From Geodermatophilus sabuli (GTDB lineage Bacteria > Actinomycetota > Actinomycetes > Mycobacteriales > Geodermatophilaceae), in the NCBI RefSeq assembly GCF_010686765.1, contig NZ_JAAGWF010000019.1:103995-167994 (forward strand): a stretch of DNA of 64,000 nt, given 5' to 3'. Made by a program: the position numbers and the translations under genes. Shown piece after piece: positions 41,347-49,949 of this stretch. Each line of letters starts with the position of its first letter. The first letter of the stretch is position 1. The notes under the pieces are model-generated. The model made no database searches. It saw only the letters and a list, made by a program, of their open reading frames with translations, and had not been told where the DNA came from.

Positions 41347-44300
41347 CTAGGTGCGCCGTCGGAGGCCGCGCAGGGTCCGGACGGCGACCAGCAGCTCGGC
41401 CAGCTCCTGGCGGTCCCCTGAGGCGATGTCGACCAGCTGTGCCGCAGCCCGCTGCTGGGTGCCGTCCCAGCCACCGGCCCAGCGCGCCACCAGCTCGTCC
41501 GCGGGTTCGGCGTCGCCGCGCCGGCCGGCCAGCACGTCGGCGGTGAGCGCCGCCTGCTCGGTGGCCAGGTCGTCGCGCAGGCTGGCTCGCGCCATCGAGG
41601 GCCACCGGCGATCACGGGGCAGGGCGATGACGAGCTCGCGCAGCGGCACCAGCGCCAGCCGCTCGGCCAGGCACTGCTGCACCCGGCCGGCCAGGTCGAT
41701 CGGCGCGCCGGTGCGCTCGGCGACGACGGCGAGGTCGAGGGCGGCCGGCAGCAGCGGTGCGGCGGCCACCTCGGCGGCCAGCGGCCCCGGCACACCGGAC
41801 CTCTCCAGCCGGCTCGCGCGCTCGGAGTAGCCGGCGGCCTCCGCGCCGAGCAGCCACGACGGCAGGCCGTCGCGGACCGCGGCCACCGGTGCGGCGAACC
41901 GGTCCGTCACCTCCCCGATCCGGGCGGCCTGGTCCGCGGCCAGCTCGGGGAGGGCCAGCAGCCACCGGGTGGCCCGCTCGGCCAGCCGGGTGGCCTCGGT
42001 GCGCAGCTCCACCTGGGTGCCGGCCGACACCTGGTTGTCCAGCGGGCGGACGGCGTCCCACAGCCGGTCCACCTCGAAGACGGCACGGGCCACCGCGTGC
42101 GCCCGGACCACCCCGGCCAGCGGCACCCCGGTCTCCTCCACCAGCCGGAACAGGCCGGTCACCCCGGCGGTGTTGACCGCCCGGTTGGTCAGCGCCGTGG
42201 CGACGATCTCCCGGCGCAGCGGGTGGCTCACGACAGCGGACGGGAAGCGCCGGCGCAGCTCGGTCGGGAAGTACGCCTCGAGCAGCCCCTCCAGCGCCGG
42301 GTCGTCGGGCAGGTCACCGGCCAGGACGGCGTCGCCCGTCTCGAGCTTGGCGTAGGCCAGCAGCACCGACAGCTCCGGACCGGTGAGGGCGTGCCCGTCG
42401 CGGCGCCGCTCGCCCAGAGCCCGGTCGTCGGGCAGGGCTTCGACGCTGCGCACCAGGCGGCCGGAGCGCTCGAGAGCGCGGAGGAACCGCTGGTGGGCGT
42501 CGAGGAGGCTGCGGGCGGCGGTCACCTCGGCGGCCAGCGTCGCGTTCTGCGCGTGGTTGTCGGTGAGGACGGCGGCGGCCACCTCGTCGGTCATCTGGCC
42601 CAGCAGCTCGGCGCGGCTCCCGGCGTCCAGCTCGCCGGCGTCCACCACGCGGTTGAGCGCGATCTTGATGTTCACCTCGTGGTCGGAGGTGTCCACGCCC
42701 GCGGAGTTGTCGATGGCGTCGGTGTTGACCTTGCCGCCGGCCAGGGCGTACTCCACCCGGCCGCGCTGGGTCAGCCCCAGGTTGCCGCCCTCCCCCACCA
42801 CGCGGACCCGCAGGTCACGGCCGTCCACCCGCACCGCGTCGTTGGCCTTGTCCCCGACGTCCAGCGCGCTCTCGGCCGCGGCCTTGACGTAGGTACCGAT
42901 GCCGCCGTTGAACAGCAGGTCGACCGGGGCCAGCAGCACGGCGCGGATGAGCTCGACCGGCGGCAGCGCCTCGACGTCGTCGGGCAGCCCCAGGGCCGCG
43001 CGCATCGGCTCGCTGACCGGGATGGACTTGACCGTCCGCGGCCACACGCCGCCGCCCGGGCTGATCAGCGACGCGTCGTAGTCCGCCCACGACGAGCGGG
43101 GCAGGTCGAACAGCCGGCGCCGCTCGTCGTAGGAGGTGGGCGCGTCGGGCGTGGGGTCGACGAAGACGTGCCGGTGGTCGAAGGCGGCGACCAGGCGGAT
43201 GTGCGGCGACAGCAGCATGCCGTTGCCGAAGACGTCGCCGGACATGTCGCCGACCCCGACCACGGTGAAGTCCTGGCGCTGCACGTCGAGGTCCAGCTCG
43301 CGGAAGTGCCGGGTCACCGACTCCCACGCGCCCCGGGCGGTGATGCCCATGGCCTTGTGGTCGTAGCCGACCGACCCCCCGGAGGCGAAGGCGTCGCCCA
43401 GCCAGAACCCGCGCTCGAGCGCGACCGAGTTGGCCAGGTCGGAGAAGGTCGCCGTCCCCTTGTCGGCGGCGACGACCAGGTAGCTGTCGTCGCCGTCGTG
43501 CCGGACCACGCGGTCGGGGGGCACCAGCTCGCCGTCGACCAGGTTGTCGGTCAGCGCCAGCAGCGCGCCGATGAAGAGCCGGTAGCAGGCCTGCCCCTCG
43601 GCGAGGACGGCGTCACGGGAGGCCGGGTGGGCGGGGTCGGTCACAGCCGGCGGGTTCTTGACGACGAAGCCGCCCTTGGCGCCGGTCGGCACGATCACGG
43701 TGTTCTTCACCATCTGCGCCTTGACCAGCCCCAGCACCTCGGTGCGGAGGTCCTCGTGCCGGTCGGACCAGCGCAGCCCGCCCCGGGCGACGGCGCCGAA
43801 GCGCAGGTGCACGCCCATCACCCGCGGCGAGCTGACCCACACCTCGCGGGCCGGCCGCGGCTCGGGGACGTCAGGGACGGCGTGCGGGTCGAGCTTGAGC
43901 GCCAGGGGGCCGCCCACGTAGTACGTGGTGCGCTGGGTGGCCGTGACGGCGGCCAGCAGGGCGGTGAGCACGCGGTCGGCGTCCAGGGACTCCACCCGGC
44001 CGATGGCCTCCCGCAGCGACTCGACCAGCACCCGCTGGCGGTCGTCCCGTCCGGCGTCGCGGCCGGGCGAGAAGCGCGCCTCGAACAGGGCGACCAGCCG
44101 GGCGACGACGTCCGGGTGCGCGGCCAGCGTCGTCTCCACGTACCGCTGGCCGAAGGGCAGCCCGGCCTGGCGCAGCCACTGGACGTAGGCGCGGACCACC
44201 GACACCTGCCGCCAGTTCAGCCCGGCCAGCAGCACCAGCGCGCCCAGCCCGTCGTCCTCCGCGTCGCCGCGCCAGACGGCGGACAGTGCGTCGGTGAACC

Positions 44301-46305
44301 GCTCGGGCAGCGAGCCGGGGAAGGGCAGCTCACCGCCGGGCGAGGTGAGCCCGAAGTCGTAGATCCAGGCCAGCGGCGCCCCGATCCGGTCGATCTCGTA
44401 GGGCCGCTCGTCGATGACGTCCACGCCCATGTGCTGCAGCATCGGCAGGACGTCGGAGAGCAGCAGCCGCTCCCCCACCCGGTAGACCGCCAGGCGGGGT
44501 TCGGTGGCCGAGCTCCCCGCCGCGCGGCGCAGCACGAGGCCGATCTCCCCCTCCCCCAGCGCGTCGAGCCGTTCCAGGTCCTCGACCGCGGCCGAGGCGG
44601 GGAAGTCCTCCTGGTAGACGGCCGGGAACGCGTCCCCCGCCCGGGCCAGCCGGCGCTCGGCGTCGGCCCCGTAGCGGACGGCGAGGGCGTCGGCGAGGTC
44701 GTCGGTCCAGCTGCGCGCCACCGCGGCCAGGGCGGCCTGCAGCGACGGGACGTCGACGTCGGGCAGCGTCGGCGGCCCGCGGCGGGCCACCGGCGGGCGG
44801 ACGACGAAGTGCAGCCGGGCCAGCACCGACTCGGTGATCCGCGCCGTGTACTCGATGCTCGAGCCCCCGAGCCGCTCCAGCAGCAGCTGCTGGATGTCCA
44901 GCCGCACCTCGGTCGTGTACCGGTCCCGCGGCAGGTAGACCAGCGCGGACCAGAACCGGTTGCCCGGGTCGCCACGGAGGAACAGCCGGGTCTGCCGGCG
45001 TTCCTGCAGGTAGAGCACGGCCAGGGCGACCGGCAGCAGCTCGTCGGTGCCGACCTGGAAGAGCTCGTCGCGGGGATAGGTCTCCAGGACGTCGAGCAGT
45101 TCCTTGCCGGTGTGGCTGTCGGCCGGCACGCCGGAGCGGTCGACGACCTCGGCGACCTTCCGCCGCACCAGGGGGACGTCGCGGACGCCGTGCGCGTAGG
45201 CGGCGGTCGGGAACAGCCCGACGAGGCGGTGCTGGCGGGCCGGCCCGCCCTCGTCGGTCGGCAGCGTCACCGTCACCAGGTCCAGCCAGGCTCGGCGGTG
45301 CACGCTCGACCGGCTGTCGGCCTTGGTGACGGTGACCAGCGCGGTCCCCGAGGCGGCGGCCCCCTCCGGCGCACCGCCCGCCCCGGCGTCGCTGCGCAGC
45401 ACGCCCAGGCCGCTGCCCGGGACCGGCCGGGACGACGTCCGCCCCCGCTGCGCGGCCGGCTCGACGTCGCGCGCGCCGAGGAAGACGAAGTTGCCCTCGG
45501 TGAGCCACCGCAGCAGGGCCGCGGCCTCGGCGGGGTCGCCGGCGGGGTCGCCGGCGGCCGCGCCGGACGGGAGCGCGATGCGCTCCAGCCGGTCGGCGAG
45601 GTCCAGCGCGCGGTCGCGCATCCGGCCGGCGTCCTCGTCGACCGCCCGGACGTCGGCGAGCACGGTGCGCAGCCCGGCGGCCAGGTCACCGGCCGCCTCG
45701 TCGTCCAGCGGACCGTCGAGCACCACGGCCATCCAGGACTCGGCGAGGGCGTCGGGGCCGCAGCCGCCGGGTTCGGCGCTGTCGCAGAAGGCGCGGATCC
45801 GGCCGGCCAGGTCACGGCGGATGACCAGGACCGGGTGGACGACGTGCTCGATCCGGAACCCCTGCCGGACCACCTCGGCGGTGACGGAGTCGACGAGGAA
45901 CGGCATGTCGTCGGTGACCACCAGCAGCATGGAGCGCGGCCCGGAGTCGCCGTGCGCCCGGAGCTGCTGCACGTCCACGGTGGCCGAGCCCTGCGGCCGG
46001 ACCTCGGCCAGCCGGAGGTGCCCCAGGGCGAGGTCGGCGAGGTCGGCGAGGTCGTGGTCGAGCACCTCCGCCGCCGGCTCGCTCCAGTAGTAGCGGCGCA
46101 GCAGGGCCGGCACGTCGGCCGGGGTGCAGCCGGTCGGCAGCCCCGCGCCGGAGTCGAGGGCCGCGGCGGCGGCCTGTTCCAGCAGCCGGCGCTTCTCGTC
46201 GCGAGCCGCCTCGAGGGCGGCCAGCTCAGTCGCGGCGGCCGGGATGTCGTCGTCCGCTGCGGCCGGTCCCGGGGTGGCCGGGACCGTGCCGGTGGTGCTG
46301 ACCAT
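41347..46305 (-). CDS. gdh: Large NAD-dependent glutamate dehydrogenase
   Basis: A 1652-residue protein of the actinobacterial/proteobacterial GDH_180 type. The N-terminal third has ACT-like and helical regions; the C-terminal catalytic core includes MGVHLRFGAVARGGLRWSDR, VIVPTGAKGGFVVKN (catalytic Lys), SYLVVAADKGTATFSDLAN and VVGVGDMSGDVFGNGML, then FVDPTPD. It deaminates glutamate to 2-oxoglutarate with NAD+, feeding carbon and releasing ammonia. ATG 46305 with AGGCGG upstream; GTG at 46302 or a long frame to 46350 are less likely. Monocistronic. Confidence 0.95.
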   Translation of the reverse strand: MVSTTGTVPATPGPAAADDDIPAAATELAALEAARDEKRRLLEQAAAAALDSGAGLPTGCTPADVPALLRRYYWSEPAAEVLDHDLADLADLALGHLRLAEVRPQGSATVDVQQLRAHGDSGPRSMLLVVTDDMPFLVDSVTAEVVRQGFRIEHVVHPVLVIRRDLAGRIRAFCDSAEPGGCGPDALAESWMAVVLDGPLDDEAAGDLAAGLRTVLADVRAVDEDAGRMRDRALDLADRLERIALPSGAAAGDPAGDPAEAAALLRWLTEGNFVFLGARDVEPAAQRGRTSSRPVPGSGLGVLRSDAGAGGAPEGAAASGTALVTVTKADSRSSVHRRAWLDLVTVTLPTDEGGPARQHRLVGLFPTAAYAHGVRDVPLVRRKVAEVVDRSGVPADSHTGKELLDVLETYPRDELFQVGTDELLPVALAVLYLQERRQTRLFLRGDPGNRFWSALVYLPRDRYTTEVRLDIQQLLLERLGGSSIEYTARITESVLARLHFVVRPPVARRGPPTLPDVDVPSLQAALAAVARSWTDDLADALAVRYGADAERRLARAGDAFPAVYQEDFPASAAVEDLERLDALGEGEIGLVLRRAAGSSATEPRLAVYRVGERLLLSDVLPMLQHMGVDVIDERPYEIDRIGAPLAWIYDFGLTSPGGELPFPGSLPERFTDALSAVWRGDAEDDGLGALVLLAGLNWRQVSVVRAYVQWLRQAGLPFGQRYVETTLAAHPDVVARLVALFEARFSPGRDAGRDDRQRVLVESLREAIGRVESLDADRVLTALLAAVTATQRTTYYVGGPLALKLDPHAVPDVPEPRPAREVWVSSPRVMGVHLRFGAVARGGLRWSDRHEDLRTEVLGLVKAQMVKNTVIVPTGAKGGFVVKNPPAVTDPAHPASRDAVLAEGQACYRLFIGALLALTDNLVDGELVPPDRVVRHDGDDSYLVVAADKGTATFSDLANSVALERGFWLGDAFASGGSVGYDHKAMGITARGAWESVTRHFRELDLDVQRQDFTVVGVGDMSGDVFGNGMLLSPHIRLVAAFDHRHVFVDPTPDAPTSYDERRRLFDLPRSSWADYDASLISPGGGVWPRTVKSIPVSEPMRAALGLPDDVEALPPVELIRAVLLAPVDLLFNGGIGTYVKAAAESALDVGDKANDAVRVDGRDLRVRVVGEGGNLGLTQRGRVEYALAGGKVNTDAIDNSAGVDTSDHEVNIKIALNRVVDAGELDAGSRAELLGQMTDEVAAAVLTDNHAQNATLAAEVTAARSLLDAHQRFLRALERSGRLVRSVEALPDDRALGERRRDGHALTGPELSVLLAYAKLETGDAVLAGDLPDDPALEGLLEAYFPTELRRRFPSAVVSHPLRREIVATALTNRAVNTAGVTGLFRLVEETGVPLAGVVRAHAVARAVFEVDRLWDAVRPLDNQVSAGTQVELRTEATRLAERATRWLLALPELAADQAARIGEVTDRFAAPVAAVRDGLPSWLLGAEAAGYSERASRLERSGVPGPLAAEVAAAPLLPAALDLAVVAERTGAPIDLAGRVQQCLAERLALVPLRELVIALPRDRRWPSMARASLRDDLATEQAALTADVLAGRRGDAEPADELVARWAGGWDGTQQRAAAQLVDIASGDRQELAELLVAVRTLRGLRRRT

Positions 46306-46328
46306 GCCGCCTGACGCTAGTCGACCGA

Positions 46329-46378
46329 CCCGGTCCTCCCCACCGCTCACGGGCGCGCGGCGAGCCCCCGGACGGGGA
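46329..46378 (+). repeat. Dispersed palindromic repeat, copy 5 (forward)
   Basis: CCCGGTCCTCCCCACCGCTC, then ACGGGCGCGCGGCGAGCCCC, ending GGACGGGG. It lies just upstream of the gdh start and downstream of the minus-strand membrane-protein gene's start side, and matches copies 1, 2 and 6 in TCCTCCCCACCGCTC and GCGCGGCG. Confidence 0.55.
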
Positions 46379-46408
46379 CGGCGCGCGGCCCCTGTCGTGC
46401 TCCGGCGC

Positions 46409-46777
46409 TCAGCGCTTCTCGGTCAGCTGGTCGGCGATCCAGCCGCCGACGGCGAGCAGCAGCCCGCCGAGGACGGCGGCACCGAAGCCGTCGACCTGGA
46501 GCCGGTCGGTGAGCGCCGCGGTGATGCCGAGCAGCGCCGCGTTGACGACGAGCAGGAACAGGCCCAGCGTCAGCAGCACGAAGGGCAGCGACAGCAGCCG
46601 CAGGATCGGCCCGACGACGGCGTTGATCACCGCGAAGATCAGCGCGATCCACAGGTAGGTGCCCGGCTCGCCCAGCGGTCCGTCGGGGTTGGGGATCACC
46701 TCGATGCCGTCCAGCAGGTAGGCGACGCCGTAGAAGACGCCGGCCAGGAGGACGACCTTCAGCAGGAACCTGATCAC
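46409..46777 (-). CDS. Phage-holin-like (PF04020/YvlD-type) membrane protein
   Basis: A 122-residue membrane protein with four helices (~3-23, 42-63, 66-90, 97-117). The family hallmark LWIALIFAVINAVVGPILRLLSLPF (~43-67) is clear, with the conserved Asn/Pro pair. Members are widespread and not phage-borne; in Bacillus YvlD is under cell-envelope stress control. ATG 46777. Function is unknown. It is upstream of gdh on the same strand with a 103-nt gap that contains a dispersed repeat. Confidence 0.9.
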   Translation of the reverse strand: MIRFLLKVVLLAGVFYGVAYLLDGIEVIPNPDGPLGEPGTYLWIALIFAVINAVVGPILRLLSLPFVLLTLGLFLLVVNAALLGITAALTDRLQVDGFGAAVLGGLLLAVGGWIADQLTEKR

Positions 46778-46918
46778 GCGCCCACGCTAGTGCCCGAAGA
46801 TCACGTTTCCCTGTACGCGCCGCTCCGCCCTCGTCCGCGGTCGTGCTGGCGGGACACGCGCTACCCGGTTCTACGGATGTCTACGCGGGTGGCTAGACGG
46901 CGGCATAGCGTGCTCGAC

Positions 46919-48103
46919 ATGGACCCCGTGCGGAACCCGTACGCCCCCGGCGCCGGCCAGCGCCCGCCGGAGCTGGCCGGCCGGGACGCCGAGCTCTCGG
47001 CCTTCGACGTCGTGCTGGAGCGGATCGCCCACGGCCGCCCCGAGCGCTCGCTGGTGCTCACCGGGCTGCGCGGGGTGGGCAAGACGGTGCTGCTCAACCA
47101 GCTGCGCTCGGCGGCGATCGGTCACGGGTGGGGCACCGGCAAGATCGAGGCCCGCCCCGACCAGTCCCTGCGCCGCCCCGTCTCCTCCGCGCTGCACATG
47201 GCGCTGCGAGAGCTCCGGCACCCCGACCAGGAGTCGATGGACGCCGTCCTCGGCGTGCTCAAGGCCTTCGCGCTCCGGCAGACGGTCGACGCCAAGGTGC
47301 GCGACCGCTGGCAGCCCGGCATCGACGTCGCGGCCACGACCGGGCGCGCGGACTCCGGCGACATGGAGATCGACCTGGTCGAACTGCTCAGCGACGCCGC
47401 CGGCCTGGCCGCCGACGTCGGCCGGGGCATCGCGCTGTTCATCGACGAGATGCAGGACGTGCAGGCCGACGACGTCTCGGCGATCTGCGCCGCCTGCCAC
47501 GAGCTGTCCCAGCAGGGCGCGCCGCTGATCGTCGTCGGCGCGGGACTCCCCCACCTGCCCGCGGTGCTGTCGGCGTCCAAGAGCTACTCCGAGCGGCTGT
47601 TCCGCTACCTGCGCATCGACCGGCTCGACCGCGTGGCCGCCGACCGCGCCCTGCTGGCCCCGGCCGAGCGCGAGGACGTCAGCTTCGAGCCCGCCGCCCT
47701 CGACGCGCTCTACGCGGCCGCCGACGGCTACCCGTACTTCGTGCAGGCCTACGGGAAGGTCACCTGGGACGTCGCGGCGGCCTCCCCCGTCACGGCCGCC
47801 GACGTCGCGATGGCCGCACCGGTCGCCGAGGCCGAGCTGGCCGTCGGCTTCTTCGGCTCCCGCTACGACCGGGCCACCCCGGCCGAGCGGGAGTACATGC
47901 ACGCGATGGCCGAGCTGGGCGGTCCGCACGGGGCGGCCGTGGCGACGTCGGAGGTGGCGACGTCCCTCGGCCGCAAGCCGGCGTCCCTCTCCCCCGCCCG
48001 CGACTCGCTGATCAAGAAGGGGCTGGTCTACTCCGCCGAGCGCGGCCAGATCGCCTTCACCGTCCCCCACTTCGGCCGCTACCTCCTCTCCCACCCCGAC
48101 TGA
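46919..48103 (+). CDS. AAA ATPase with C-terminal winged-helix
   Basis: A 394-residue STAND/Orc1-like AAA protein. Walker A is TGLRGVGKTVLLNQL (~48-62), Walker B is IALFIDEMQDV (171-181), and a sensor-like VVGAGLPHLP follows. The C-terminal ~70 residues (ATSEVATSLGRKPASLSPARDSLIKKGLVY) look like a winged helix. It starts VRNPYAPGAGQRPPELAGRDAE, a common actinobacterial orphan ATPase. The mRNA is probably leaderless: TAGCGT at 46906-46911 lies 7 nt before the ATG at 46919. Role unknown; DNA-binding or partner-loading is inferred. Confidence 0.85.
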   Translation: MDPVRNPYAPGAGQRPPELAGRDAELSAFDVVLERIAHGRPERSLVLTGLRGVGKTVLLNQLRSAAIGHGWGTGKIEARPDQSLRRPVSSALHMALRELRHPDQESMDAVLGVLKAFALRQTVDAKVRDRWQPGIDVAATTGRADSGDMEIDLVELLSDAAGLAADVGRGIALFIDEMQDVQADDVSAICAACHELSQQGAPLIVVGAGLPHLPAVLSASKSYSERLFRYLRIDRLDRVAADRALLAPAEREDVSFEPAALDALYAAADGYPYFVQAYGKVTWDVAAASPVTAADVAMAAPVAEAELAVGFFGSRYDRATPAEREYMHAMAELGGPHGAAVATSEVATSLGRKPASLSPARDSLIKKGLVYSAERGQIAFTVPHFGRYLLSHPD

Positions 48104-48171
48104 GAGAGGACCCCCGGGAGGACGCCGTCCCCCTCCCCGCTCGCGAGCTCGCGGCGAGCCTGTGGACGGGC
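48104..48171 (+). repeat. Dispersed palindromic repeat, copy 6 (forward)
   Basis: Right after the AAA ATPase stop: AGAGGACCCCCGGGAGGACG, then CCGTCCCCCTCCCCGCTCGC, GAGCTCGCGGCGAGCC and GGACGGG. CGTCCC and GGACGG blocks form arms around a GCTCGCGAGC palindrome. Matches copies 1, 2 and 5. Confidence 0.6.
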
Positions 48172-48220
48172 CGGGCGGGGCCGGGGTTCGGGGACCGTTG
48201 CGTCGGGCACCGATCGGCTC

Positions 48221-48976
48221 GTGCCGGTGGTCGTGGAGGCGGGTCTGTGGGGGCTGCTGGGCGGCGCCGCGCTGGTGCTGGGCGCGCTCGTGGCCTGGTT
48301 CGTCCGGGTGCCGCAGACGGTCATCGCCTCGGTGATGGCCTTCGGCTCGGGGGTGCTCATCTCCGCGGTCGCGTTCGACCTGATGACGGAGGCCGCCGAC
48401 ACCGGCGGCCTGCTCCCGGCGGCGATCGGCTTCGTCGGCGGAGCCCTGGCCTACCTGGCGGCCAACGCCGCGCTGGCCCGCCGCGGCGCACGGCACCGCA
48501 AGCGCTCGGGGCGCCGTCAGCCCACGGAGGGCGAGCAGGCCGGCAGCGGGGCGGCGATCGCGATCGGCGCGCTGCTGGACGGCATCCCGGAGTCGGTGGT
48601 GCTCGGCCTCGGGTTGCTGGGCGGTGGCGGCGTGAGCGCCTCCGTCCTCGCCGCGGTGTTCATCTCCAACGTGCCCGAGGGGCTGTCCTCGGCGGCGGGC
48701 ATGAAGGCCGGTGGCCGGTCGGCGCGCTACGTGTTCGGCGTCTGGGGCGGCATCGCGGTGGCCAGCGGGCTGGCGGCGCTGGTCGGCTACGCGACGCTCG
48801 GCGGGGCGCCCCCGGAGGCGATCGCGGTCATCACCGCCGTCGCGGCCGGCGCGATCCTCACGATGGTGGCCGACACCATGATCCCCGAGGCGTTCGAGCA
48901 GACGCGGACGTGGACCGGCGTGATCACCACCCTCGGCTTCCTCGTCGCCTTCGCCGTCGAGCGCGCCGGCTCCTGA
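48221..48976 (+). CDS. ZIP-family metal transporter
   Basis: A 251-residue membrane protein with about eight helices and a His/Arg-rich cytosolic loop (~82-105, RRGARHRKRSGRR). The two ZIP core motifs are GALLDGIPESVVLG (TM4) and FISNVPEGLSSAAG (TM5): the usual His residues are Asp and Ser, but the PE(S/G) scaffolds remain. Zinc or another divalent metal is probable; direction cannot be told. GTG 48221. Divergent bases around it hold only the repeat at 48104. Confidence 0.88.
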   Translation: MPVVVEAGLWGLLGGAALVLGALVAWFVRVPQTVIASVMAFGSGVLISAVAFDLMTEAADTGGLLPAAIGFVGGALAYLAANAALARRGARHRKRSGRRQPTEGEQAGSGAAIAIGALLDGIPESVVLGLGLLGGGGVSASVLAAVFISNVPEGLSSAAGMKAGGRSARYVFGVWGGIAVASGLAALVGYATLGGAPPEAIAVITAVAAGAILTMVADTMIPEAFEQTRTWTGVITTLGFLVAFAVERAGS

Positions 48977-49019
48977 GTCCGCGCTGCGCCGGGACCGGTC
49001 CCCGGGCAGGGTGGGCGAG

Positions 49020-49946
49020 GTGACCGACACAGTCCGCGACCCCGTGCAGATCGCCGTCCCGGTCGAGGGCGGTGACCTCGCCGCCTTGCACTGGCCGGCG
49101 GACTCCCCGGGCGCGCCGATCGCCGTCCTCGTGCACGGCATCACGGCCAACGCGATGGCGTGGGCGCGGGTGGCCGGCGCGCTCGCCGGGGAGTTCGAGG
49201 TGCTCGCGCCCGACCTCCGGGGCCGCGGCGCCTCCGCGGGACTGCCGGGGCCCTACGGCCTGGATGCGCACGCCGCCGACCTCGCCGCCCTCCTGGACCG
49301 GTTCGGGGCCGACGCCGACCGCGGCGCCGAAGCCACCGTCGTCGTCGGCCACTCGATGGGTGCCTTCGTCGCCGCGCTGGCGGCCGCCGGGACGGCGCGG
49401 GACCGGGTGCACGGCCTGGTGCTCGTCGACGGTGGACCGGCGCTCCCGCAGCCGCCCGGGGCCGACGTCGACGCGATGCTCGCCGCCGTCCTCGGCCCGG
49501 CCCTCGACCGGCTGTCCATGACGTTCCCCGACCTGGCCGCGGTGCGGGAGTTCTGGTCACGGCACCCGGCGGTCGGCCCGTGGGTCGACGTCCCCTCGGT
49601 GGCCGCCTACCTGGCGCGGGACGTGACCGGGGAGCCGCCCGCGCTGCGCAGCTCCTGCGTCCCGGAGGCGGTCCGGGTGGACGGCGGTGACGTCCTGCTC
49701 AACGAGCGGGTCCTGGAGGCCCTCACCGACCTCCCGGTGCCGGCGACCCTGCTGTGGGCGACCCGCGGCACGTTCGACCAGACGCCGGGCCTCTACGACG
49801 AGTTCCGGCTGGCCCAGCTCGGGCTGGAACCGGCCGGCATCGCCACGCGGGAGGTGCCGGACACGAACCACTACTCGATCCTGTGGGCCTCCCAGGGCGT
49901 CGAGGCGATCTCCGCCGCCGTCCGGGAGGCCGCGGCGGGCGGTTGA
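49020..49946 (+). CDS. Alpha/beta hydrolase
   Basis: A 308-residue alpha/beta-fold hydrolase. The oxyanion segment VLVHGITANAMAW (~39-51), nucleophile elbow VVVGHSMGAFVAA (Ser ~113), and a late catalytic His in PDTNHYSIL (~288) are present; the acid is probably near LLWATRGTFDQTPG. Substrate unknown; many related proteins are esterases or epoxide hydrolases. GTG 49020 is used; GTG 49011 is possible. It ends 3 nt before the convergent PP2C gene. Confidence 0.9.
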   Translation: MTDTVRDPVQIAVPVEGGDLAALHWPADSPGAPIAVLVHGITANAMAWARVAGALAGEFEVLAPDLRGRGASAGLPGPYGLDAHAADLAALLDRFGADADRGAEATVVVGHSMGAFVAALAAAGTARDRVHGLVLVDGGPALPQPPGADVDAMLAAVLGPALDRLSMTFPDLAAVREFWSRHPAVGPWVDVPSVAAYLARDVTGEPPALRSSCVPEAVRVDGGDVLLNERVLEALTDLPVPATLLWATRGTFDQTPGLYDEFRLAQLGLEPAGIATREVPDTNHYSILWASQGVEAISAAVREAAAGG

Positions 49947-49949
49947 GGG

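Noticed and set aside
42097..46314. Open frame of 1405 codons on the plus strand across the NAD-GDH region
   Set aside because: It is the antisense shadow of the glutamate dehydrogenase, which has catalytic motifs; the frame is long only because high-GC third positions remove stops.
46409..46777. Prophage signal from the phage-holin-type label
   Set aside because: PF04020/YvlD proteins are common chromosomal membrane proteins; no integrase, capsid or lysis gene is nearby.
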